This document shows, piece after piece, positions 32,159 to 42,551 of a stretch of 64,000 nt of DNA. Location of the stretch: NCBI GenBank assembly GCA_015231795.1, contig JADGAX010000004.1, positions 152,001 through 216,000 of the forward strand. The letters run 5' to 3'. The translations under genes and the position numbers were made by a program. The stretch comes from Alphaproteobacteria bacterium (GTDB taxonomy: Bacteria; Pseudomonadota; Alphaproteobacteria; Rhodospirillales; WMHbin7). The notes beneath the pieces were generated by a model that made no database searches, had not been told where the DNA came from, and was given only the letters and a program-made list of their open reading frames with translations. The first letter of the stretch is position 1, and each line of letters opens with the position of its first letter.

Positions 32159-33505
32159 ATGAACCCTGTTTTTCCCTTGGCATGGATTTTGGCGGGCGGT
32201 GCCGCCCTGGCCGCCTTTCTGACCCCCGCGCTGTGGAACGGCTATCCTTTCGTCTTCTACGATTCAGCCGATTACATCGAGGCCGCCTTCACCTTCGACA
32301 TGCCGCCTTTCCGCCTGCTGCCCTACGCTTTTCTTGTTTCGCTTGGCCGGGTTGCGGACAGTTTGTGGCCCGTGGTCCTGATGCAGATCGTGGCCTGTTT
32401 GCTGGTTCTGGTCCTCCTGGTCCAACTGGGCGGACGAAAAGGGATGCCGGGGCGGTTTTTGGCGGTTGCGCTGGGCACAGCCATTCTCACCCCCGCTTCC
32501 TGGTATGCGGGATTGATCATGCCGGACGCCTTCGCGGCCCCCGCTATTCTGACCGGGGTGCTGGTTTTGGCGGGCTGGAAGCAGCTGGGGCGGCTGAAAT
32601 ATCTGGCCCTGCTCTTGCTGCCGCTTTTTGGCATGGTCCATGCCACGCATCTCTTGGTGCTGGCGGGACTGAGCCTGATCGGTTTGATCCTATGGGCCTT
32701 GCGCCAGGCCCCCAAGCAGGCGGCGCTGGCTTTGGCGGGCGCTACGCTGATCGCCTGGCTGGCGGTGCCCAGCCTGCACGCCATGGCGCAGGGCGGCTGG
32801 TTCTACAACAAGGGCGGATCGGTTTTCCTGTTGGCCCGTCTGGTCTCGGGCGGCGTGATCCAAAAGGATTTGCCAAGCCTGTGCGCCGAGAAGCCCTATC
32901 TGATCTGCGCCATGCAAGATCGTCTGCAGGGCGACGAGAATGAATTTCTGTGGGGGCGTGGCGGCGTGTTCTTTGGGCGCGCCGGGTCCATCGATGTCTG
33001 GATGGTCGAGGCCCCGGAGCTGCTGAAACGAACCGTCTTGGCCCATCCCGCCGAAACAGCGGGTTTCATGCTGAGCACGGCAGCAAAGCAATTCTTCGCC
33101 TTCGGACCCGGCGACGTTTTCGACCCTATGTCTTTTCACATGCAGCGCTCCTTCGAGCGCCGCTGGCCCAGTCAGATCGAACAGCTGCAAAACGCCCGTC
33201 AGGAACATGGATGGAGCCAGGGCAAGGCTTGGCTTCAATATGTCGGCGTCGCCTCCATGGCGCTGGGCCTTTGCGGGCTGATGCTGATGCTGTTTCTGGC
33301 CGTTCGCGGCCAAGACCGGCCCCGGGCGCTGCTGGCCGGATTGATTCTGGCGGGGCTTGTCGGCAATGCGCTGGCCTGCGGGGGATTGTCGTCGCTGGCC
33401 GACCGCTATCAAGCGCGCGTGGCGTGGCTTGGCCTAGCCGTCCTGCTGGCGAACTGGGATTGGATTAGAGCTAGAATTTATACGCGACGCCCAAGCGCAG
33501 GCTGA
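32159..33505 (+). CDS. Multi-spanning inner-membrane protein of unknown function
   Basis: A 448-residue protein with about ten hydrophobic segments (for example AWILAGGAALAAFLTPAL, VVLMQIVACLLVLVLLV, LALLLLPLFGMVHATHLLVLAGLSLIGLILWAL, and three close to the C-terminus). A short loop after the first span (YDSADYIEAAF) carries acidic residues, as in GT-C glycosyltransferase-like membrane enzymes, and a soluble loop lies between residues about 240 and 330. This hints at a GT39/GT83-like fold but is not conclusive. It is divergent from hsp20 and its 3' end overlaps the convergent AMIN gene by 35 bp. Confidence 0.75.
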   Translation: MNPVFPLAWILAGGAALAAFLTPALWNGYPFVFYDSADYIEAAFTFDMPPFRLLPYAFLVSLGRVADSLWPVVLMQIVACLLVLVLLVQLGGRKGMPGRFLAVALGTAILTPASWYAGLIMPDAFAAPAILTGVLVLAGWKQLGRLKYLALLLLPLFGMVHATHLLVLAGLSLIGLILWALRQAPKQAALALAGATLIAWLAVPSLHAMAQGGWFYNKGGSVFLLARLVSGGVIQKDLPSLCAEKPYLICAMQDRLQGDENEFLWGRGGVFFGRAGSIDVWMVEAPELLKRTVLAHPAETAGFMLSTAAKQFFAFGPGDVFDPMSFHMQRSFERRWPSQIEQLQNARQEHGWSQGKAWLQYVGVASMALGLCGLMLMLFLAVRGQDRPRALLAGLILAGLVGNALACGGLSSLADRYQARVAWLGLAVLLANWDWIRARIYTRRPSAG

Positions 33506-34943
33506 TGTCGTTGGGGCTGATCTTACCCGTTCCGCCGGCGCTGTCGGTGTAGTTCATGCTGTTGTAGAAGACATAGCTGGCGTCGGTGCGCAAAAACCAG
33601 TTGTCGGTCATCAGATAGTCGAAGCCGACGCCGACCAGGGGGCCGTGCAGCGTCTTCGACTTGGAAACGCTGGGCGCGCCCGCATCGCCCGGTCGATTGC
33701 TGGCCAGCTTGAAGGACGAGGCCTGATAGCCGCCTTTCAGATAGATCAAGCCATCGTCGAACACCGGCGTGCCAATGCGAAGCGCGCCGCCGTAATTCCA
33801 CGACTTCGACAATTCATGCTTGCCATTGTCTATCTTCTGCTTGGCCGAAGCGTGGGCATAGGCCCCCGCCAGTTCGCCGCCCAAATACAGCGACCCCATT
33901 TGTTTGCCCCAGCCAAGGAACAATCCGCCCTCGGCGCCGTCCACCGTATGCGTTTTCGAACCGCGCACCGAATGCTTTTCCTTGGTCATCGCCAAGTCGT
34001 AACCCGCCTGAGCGCCCAGATAGAAGCCCGACCAATCGCGCGCCTTTTTGTAATCGGCGATGGGCGTCGGCGCCATAACGGGTTCGGCCCTTGCTGCGGT
34101 TGCGTCGGCCACCTGGGGGGTGGGCAAAGGTGCTGGCTGAGCTTCAGCCAGCTTGGGGGGCGTTTCCTTGGTCCACCAGAAGGCCATGCCGCCACGGCGC
34201 ACCTGAGCGCCCTGGGCATCGACCAGATCGATGACCAACTGATAGCCCTGGCCGTTGGCGGGATGCGGCTCGACCTGAACGATTTCGACCGGCTCGCTGG
34301 CCGAAAGGGTCACTTTCGATCCGCCATCGACGGCTTGATATTCGTAGCCGGTGATGCGACCGCCCGCCTTGGTCGACCCCTTGGCGGCGGTCTTCCAGGT
34401 TGCACCCGGCAGAACCACCGAAACCGATTTTCCGTCCTTGCCGACCGAATAGGCGAAATCGGTGCTGGCCGACAGATCAATGATGACGCGCGTTTTGTCG
34501 CCGCTGTGGCCGACCCTGAGACCCTGAACGGTCGCCAGAACTTCAGGCGCCATCAAGGGGGGGACATCGCCAACCGTCGCGGTACCGGCCCGACTGGGCG
34601 ACATGGGTTCGGGAAGCGGCCCTTCAACCTTGGGAACGGGGGACGCTGATGGCTTGGGCGGCTCTTCCTCGCCTTCCTTCACCATCGGCGGCGGGACGGT
34701 CAACGGCGCTTCGCCCTCGTTGCTGACCAATTGCACAGCCTGCGACATGGCCGGGCCAAAAGCGGTATCGATGATGGTTTCTTCGTCGTCGAAGGGTGCC
34801 AGCTCAAGGCTTGGCGGCATGGCCAGGGATATGCGCTCCAAGCGCGTGGGCGCTTCGCTTGCCAGACCCACAACGCCCGCTGCCGCGCCGCCAAGAGCGA
34901 CAGCTCCCAGCCCGGCCAGTATCAGCGATCTTGTGGATGACAT
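33471..34943 (-). CDS. Exported AMIN-domain protein with C-terminal outer-membrane beta-barrel
   Basis: A 490-residue protein with a signal-anchor-like N-terminus (SLILAGLGAVALGGAAAGVVGLA) and a Pro-rich spacer. Residues about 160-270 form an AMIN domain (VQGLRVGHSGDKTRVIIDLSASTDFAYSV.. VVLPG), the targeting module of envelope amidases and secretins. The final 170 residues look like an 8-stranded beta barrel of the opacity/Omp25 kind (WSGFYLGAQAGYD, LYLGGELAGAYAHA, PLVGVGFDYLMTDNWFLRTDASYVFY) and end in an aromatic residue, LRLGVAYKF. AMIN fused to a barrel is an uncommon architecture. The ATG at 34943 follows GGGGCGGAG. Confidence 0.75.
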   Translation of the reverse strand: MSSTRSLILAGLGAVALGGAAAGVVGLASEAPTRLERISLAMPPSLELAPFDDEETIIDTAFGPAMSQAVQLVSNEGEAPLTVPPPMVKEGEEEPPKPSASPVPKVEGPLPEPMSPSRAGTATVGDVPPLMAPEVLATVQGLRVGHSGDKTRVIIDLSASTDFAYSVGKDGKSVSVVLPGATWKTAAKGSTKAGGRITGYEYQAVDGGSKVTLSASEPVEIVQVEPHPANGQGYQLVIDLVDAQGAQVRRGGMAFWWTKETPPKLAEAQPAPLPTPQVADATAARAEPVMAPTPIADYKKARDWSGFYLGAQAGYDLAMTKEKHSVRGSKTHTVDGAEGGLFLGWGKQMGSLYLGGELAGAYAHASAKQKIDNGKHELSKSWNYGGALRIGTPVFDDGLIYLKGGYQASSFKLASNRPGDAGAPSVSKSKTLHGPLVGVGFDYLMTDNWFLRTDASYVFYNSMNYTDSAGGTGKISPNDISLRLGVAYKF

Positions 34944-35247
34944 GCGAATCGGCTCCGCCCCTACCAAAGTTAGTAGACTATGCGGGCCAAGCACACAATA
35001 TGTCAAGGGCTGAGGGGTTAAGATCGGTTAAGCAATCTGACGGGATTCGACGCTGCGAGACGGGGGGTCCCGGTCAGTCGAGCCAGTCGGATTCTTCGTT
35101 GTTGTAGGGCCACATGGGGCGCCTCTTTCGGTTGCTCGCATCTGCGATATTGCACTGCAGCATAATATAGGTCAAATATGCTGACTTATCCAGACTTATT
35201 GCCGACGGCCCCATTCCTCCTTAACTTGAAGAGAGGAAGGTGTTGAA
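34944..35247. other. 304-bp divergent intergenic region with a 13-codon micro-ORF
   Basis: This stretch separates the AMIN protein from pepP. The pepP side carries a GAGAGGAAGG ribosome site just before 35248. The left part is plain. The only coding candidate is a very short frame at 35074-35115. No tRNA, terminator or known riboswitch was recognised. Confidence 0.6.
35074..35115 (-). CDS. Possible 13-residue micro-ORF with a good ribosome-binding site
   Basis: On the minus strand an AAAGAGG sits six bases ahead of an ATG that opens a 13-codon frame, product MWPYNNEESDWLD, then TGA. The peptide is acidic with two tryptophans. A TTGACC with poorly matched -10 candidates lies further upstream on the same strand. 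It may be a leader peptide or a chance frame; it has the spacing of a translated ORF but no known relatives. Confidence 0.3.
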   Translation of the reverse strand: MWPYNNEESDWLD

Positions 35248-37023
35248 ATGACCGACAAACCAGACTTCGCCAAACGCCTGTCTTGCCTGCGCAGAGAGAT
35301 GAAGCGCCTGGGGATCGACGGCTTTCTGATCCCCAGCGCCGACGCCTTCCAGGGCGAATATGTACCCGCCTCCGACCGCAGGCTGGCCTGGATCTCCGGT
35401 TTTACCGGCTCGATGGGCCAATGCGTCGTCCTGTCCGCCAAGGCGGGGCTTTTCGTCGATGGGCGCTATACGCTTCAAGCCGCCCAAGAAACCGACGCCA
35501 AACGGTTTTGCCTTGTCCCCACTCAGGAGAAATCGCTTTCCGATTGGCTGGGCGAAAATCTGAAAGCCGGACAAGTGTTGGGCATCGACCCCTGGCTGGT
35601 TACGGCGAATGGATCAAGGCTGTTGGAAGATGCTTGCTCCAAGGCTGGCGCCAGCCTGCGTCTTTTGGACGCCAACCCCCTGGACGCCATTTGGAAGGAT
35701 CGCCCCGCCCCGCCAAACTCGCCGGTCGTAGCGCAAGACGTCAGGTTCGCGGGCGAGGAACAGGCGGCCAAACGCTTACGGGCCAGCCGGTTGCTGGCCC
35801 AGGCCAAATGCGATGCCGCCTTGATCGCTTCCCCAGAATCGCTCTGCTGGCTGTTGAATCTGCGGGCCGCCGACGTGCCCTATGCGCCCTTGCTGCGCGC
35901 TTTCGCACTGCTGCATGCCGATGCCAGCGTCGATTTATTCCTGGATCAAGACCGGCTGAAGACCAGCCTGGGCGACGGCGTGCGCCTGCACCGCCAGGAC
36001 AGCCTGATCTCGCAACTGAGCGCCCTGGGGCGCGCTCGAAAATCCATCAGCGTCGATCCGGCGCAAACGCCCCTGTTGCTGACGGACTGCCTGAAATTTT
36101 CAGGCGCCAGGATCGTTCACGGCCCTGATCCATGCCTGGGTCTTCGCGCCGTCAAAAACCCGGTCGAGATCGCCGGAGCCAGGGCGGCGCACCGGCGAGA
36201 CGGCGCCGCGCTGGTTCGCTTTCTAGCCAATCTGAAGGCGGGCGTCCGCGAAACGCAGGCCGCCAAGGCGGTCGATGCCGAGCGCGCCAAAGAGGATTTG
36301 GCGCAAGGCCCCAGTTTCGGCACCATCGCCGCCCAGGGCGCCAATGGAGCCATCGTGCATTACCGCGCAAGGCCCGGGCGCGACGCAAAACTCAAGCCCG
36401 GCAACCTGTTCTTGCTGGATTCGGGCGGCCAATATCTTGACGGCACCACCGACGTCACGCGCACGGTTTTCATCGGACCCGGTCAACCGACGGCGGACAT
36501 GAAACGCCTGTTCACGCTGGTCTTGAAAGGCCATATCGCGCTGGCGTCGGCGGTCTTTCCCAAGGGAACGCAGGGCGGCCAGTTGGATGCTTTGGCCCGC
36601 CAATTCCTGTGGCAAGAAGGGCTGGACTATGACCACGGCACCGGCCATGGGGTCGGCAGTTATCTGTCGGTGCATGAAGGGCCGCAGCGCATCGCCAAAT
36701 CGGGCAGCACGGCTGCTTTGGAAGAAGGCATGATTCTGTCGATCGAGCCCGGCTATTACCGGGCGGGCGTTCTGGGCATCCGCATCGAAAGTCTGGCGCT
36801 GGTCGTTGCGGCAAAGCGCTCTAAGAAGGGCGAGCGCGACATGCTGGCCTTTGAAATCCTGACCCAAGCGCCCATCGACAAACGCCTGCTGGCGCCCGGA
36901 CTTTTGACGAAGCCCGAGCGCCAGTGGCTGAACGCCTATCACCTGGGGATTAGACGGGCGCTCGGCTCTGGGCTGGAGGGGAAGCCAAGGGCTTGGCTGG
37001 AGCGGGCGACGACGCCGCTTTGA
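35248..37023 (+). CDS. pepP: Xaa-Pro aminopeptidase (M24B family)
   Basis: A cytoplasmic metallo-aminopeptidase of 591 residues that removes residues before proline. Three parts are seen: two creatinase N-like domains (start KRLSCLRREMKRLGIDGFLIPSADAFQGEYVPASDRRLAWISGFTGS) and the pita-bread catalytic domain. Metal ligands are present as DSGGQYLDGTTDVTRT (two Asp), GTGHGVG (His) and SIEPGYY (Glu). A final Glu lies in the C-terminal region. GAGAGGAAGG precedes the ATG. The C-terminus runs 74 bp into the convergent cytochrome b561 gene. Confidence 0.95.
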   Translation: MTDKPDFAKRLSCLRREMKRLGIDGFLIPSADAFQGEYVPASDRRLAWISGFTGSMGQCVVLSAKAGLFVDGRYTLQAAQETDAKRFCLVPTQEKSLSDWLGENLKAGQVLGIDPWLVTANGSRLLEDACSKAGASLRLLDANPLDAIWKDRPAPPNSPVVAQDVRFAGEEQAAKRLRASRLLAQAKCDAALIASPESLCWLLNLRAADVPYAPLLRAFALLHADASVDLFLDQDRLKTSLGDGVRLHRQDSLISQLSALGRARKSISVDPAQTPLLLTDCLKFSGARIVHGPDPCLGLRAVKNPVEIAGARAAHRRDGAALVRFLANLKAGVRETQAAKAVDAERAKEDLAQGPSFGTIAAQGANGAIVHYRARPGRDAKLKPGNLFLLDSGGQYLDGTTDVTRTVFIGPGQPTADMKRLFTLVLKGHIALASAVFPKGTQGGQLDALARQFLWQEGLDYDHGTGHGVGSYLSVHEGPQRIAKSGSTAALEEGMILSIEPGYYRAGVLGIRIESLALVVAAKRSKKGERDMLAFEILTQAPIDKRLLAPGLLTKPERQWLNAYHLGIRRALGSGLEGKPRAWLERATTPL

Positions 37024-37459
37024 CTTTTTTGAAGGCTTGCGAGATCAAGATCAGCGCGACATGGCCCAGCACGAAAGCCAGCGACAGGTTGGCGAAGCCC
37101 TCATGCAGATCGTCGCTGGGCAGATAGCCCGACAGCGAGGCTAGAACCGCCCCCATCAGCACGATCAGGCCCGAAGCCACGATCAGCAGATTGCGGCCCT
37201 GCAAGGCCTGCGGATCAAGATCAAGAAGCTGGCGGCGAAAGGCCTTGATCAATACGGCATTGGGCCAAGGCAGCGACCAGGGCGACCGTTCGGGGGCCAA
37301 CAGAGCGATCAGCAGCCGCCAAGCGCCAAGCCCGATCACGAACCAGCCCGAGGCGATATGCATGCCCATGGCGTCGTCGCCCGTCAGAAAGGCCACGATG
37401 TACGAGCCTGCGAACAGCCCGTGCCAGAACAGCAGCAGATTGAACGAAAGGTTGCGCAT
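36950..37459 (-). CDS. Cytochrome b561-type membrane protein
   Basis: A 169-residue membrane protein starting at an ATG that shares one base with the preceding stop. About four spans are visible (LSFNLLLFWHGLFAGSYIVAFL, IASGWFVIGLGAWRLLIALL, IVASGLIVLMGAVLASLSGYL, NLSLAFVLGHVALILISQAF). Histidines in FWHG, MHIASGW, LHEGFAN and LGHVAL are placed to coordinate two b-type haems, as in bacterial cytochrome b561 that passes quinol electrons to periplasmic acceptors. The tail is Pro/Ala-rich and overlaps pepP antisense. It is downstream of and coupled to a small His/Asp-rich exported protein. Confidence 0.85.
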   Translation of the reverse strand: MRNLSFNLLLFWHGLFAGSYIVAFLTGDDAMGMHIASGWFVIGLGAWRLLIALLAPERSPWSLPWPNAVLIKAFRRQLLDLDPQALQGRNLLIVASGLIVLMGAVLASLSGYLPSDDLHEGFANLSLAFVLGHVALILISQAFKKVKAASSPAPAKPLASPPAQSRAPV

Positions 37460-37590
37460 CAGTCGTCGTCCCGGTCGTGATCGCGGTCCGAGTGATGCTT
37501 GTCGCCGGACGGCAGGCCGCCGGAATAGGCCGCCCCGGCGCCCGCCAGGACGATGCCCAGAAGAATGAAGGCCAGTGTCTTTTTCAGCAT
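37459..37590 (-). CDS. Small exported His/Asp-rich protein (43 aa)
   Basis: A 43-residue protein with an AAGGAG ribosome site. A signal peptide or membrane anchor (MLKKTLAFILLGIVLAGAGAA) is followed by a short tail ending in DKHHSDRDHDRDDD, rich in histidine and aspartate. Such tails can bind divalent metals. It is coupled to the cytochrome b561 gene by a one-base stop/start overlap, so they probably function together at the periplasmic face. No family is recognised. Confidence 0.6.
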   Translation of the reverse strand: MLKKTLAFILLGIVLAGAGAAYSGGLPSGDKHHSDRDHDRDDD

Positions 37591-37661
37591 GGAAACGCTC
37601 CTTGGGAAACAATCTGGTCCCCAAGATAAGCAAACCCGGCTGAACGCAAGCTGAACCGGTT

Positions 37662-41425
<3,764 letters not shown>

Positions 41426-41449
41426 CGAATTCCCCTTAAGGCCGGACGG

Positions 41450-42256
41450 CTACCACAGCTTCCACCAGGACTTTTCTTTCTTGTCGGGACGAACCTTGAC
41501 GTTCTCGACATTTTCGTAGCTGTCGATATACCACTCGCTGCCAGGAAAATTGTGGCCCAGCACGCTGGCGACCTTCTTGGCCTCGTCGGCCAGTCCCAGC
41601 GACTCATAGCTTTCGACGAGGCGATGCAAGGCTTCCGGCACATGGGTCGTGGTCTGATACTGATCGACCACGACCTTGTAGCGGTTGATCGCCGCCAGGA
41701 AATGGCCTTGCTTCTGGTAATAGCGCCCCACGGTCATTTCCTTGCCCGCCAGATGGTCGCGGGTCAGGTCGATCTTCAACTGGGCGTCGCGCGCATAGCG
41801 GCTGGTGGGAAAGCGCGTCACCACTTCGGACAGCGACTGCAGGGCCAACTGGGTCATTTTCTGATCGCGCCCCACATCGGCGATCTGGTCGTAATAGCAA
41901 AGCCCCTTCAGATAATAGGCATAGGCGATGTTGCGGTGGCCGGGATGCAGCTGAATGAAACGATCCAGGGCCAGAATGGCGTCATCGTACTTGCGCGCCT
42001 CGTAGTTGGTGTAGGCGGCCTGAAGCTGGGCCTGGGTGGCCCAGGCCGAATAGGGATGTTGGCGTTCGACCTCGTCGAATTCCTTGGCGGCGGCGCCCAG
42101 ATTGCCCTTGTCCAATTGATCCATCGCCTGGTTGTAGATTTCCTCGACCGGGCGTTCGACATATTCCTCCTCTTTCGAGGCGCAGGCGGCAAGCGCCAGG
42201 AGACCCAGGGCGAGGGCAAGGGGACGGCGAAGAGACAAGGGCTGGTTCCTTTTCAT
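41450..42256 (-). CDS. bamD: Outer-membrane assembly lipoprotein BamD
   Basis: A 268-residue lipoprotein of the BAM complex that inserts beta barrels into the outer membrane. A lipoprotein signal with an LAAC lipobox places the lipidated Cys at residue 25. Five TPR-like repeats follow (YNQAMDQLDKGNLGAAAKEFDEVERQHPYSAWATQAQLQAAYTNYEARKYDDAILALDRFIQLHPGHRNIAYAYYLKGLCYY), matching the ComL/YfiO family. It is the first gene of the leftward bamD-recN-ligA group. Confidence 0.96.
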   Translation of the reverse strand: MKRNQPLSLRRPLALALGLLALAACASKEEEYVERPVEEIYNQAMDQLDKGNLGAAAKEFDEVERQHPYSAWATQAQLQAAYTNYEARKYDDAILALDRFIQLHPGHRNIAYAYYLKGLCYYDQIADVGRDQKMTQLALQSLSEVVTRFPTSRYARDAQLKIDLTRDHLAGKEMTVGRYYQKQGHFLAAINRYKVVVDQYQTTTHVPEALHRLVESYESLGLADEAKKVASVLGHNFPGSEWYIDSYENVENVKVRPDKKEKSWWKLW

Positions 42257-42361
42257 GGCACGCGACTATATCATGCCGGTAGCCCCCTGGGGCAAGAGGG
42301 GTTAACAGGCTTTGTTGGTTGGGCTATCATCCGGCCCAGCGAGTTCAGCCCGAGGCCAGCC

Positions 42362-42547
42362 ATGAAACCCGACCACAAAGACATCGTGACCGTTGAAACC
42401 GCCGTCGTCGGCTGCGATGGGGGCGAAGGTGCGCTTGGCCATCCCCTGGTCTTTCTGAAAATGGACGACAGCCGTCAGGTCGAATGCCCCTATTGCGGAC
42501 GCCTGTTCCAACTGAAGGATGGCCTGGCGCTTGATGGCGGCCATTAG
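42362..42547 (+). CDS. Zinc-finger domain protein (zf-CHCC, NDUFS6-like)
   Basis: A 61-residue protein of the zf-CHCC family related to complex I accessory subunit NDUFS6. The metal ligands are a Cys in VVGCDGG, a His in LGHP and the C-x2-C of VECPYCGRLF. It is divergent from bamD and ends about 5 bp before the preferred polA start, so it is probably co-transcribed with polA. Its exact function in bacteria is not established. Confidence 0.88.
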   Translation: MKPDHKDIVTVETAVVGCDGGEGALGHPLVFLKMDDSRQVECPYCGRLFQLKDGLALDGGH

Positions 42548-42551
42548 GCCG

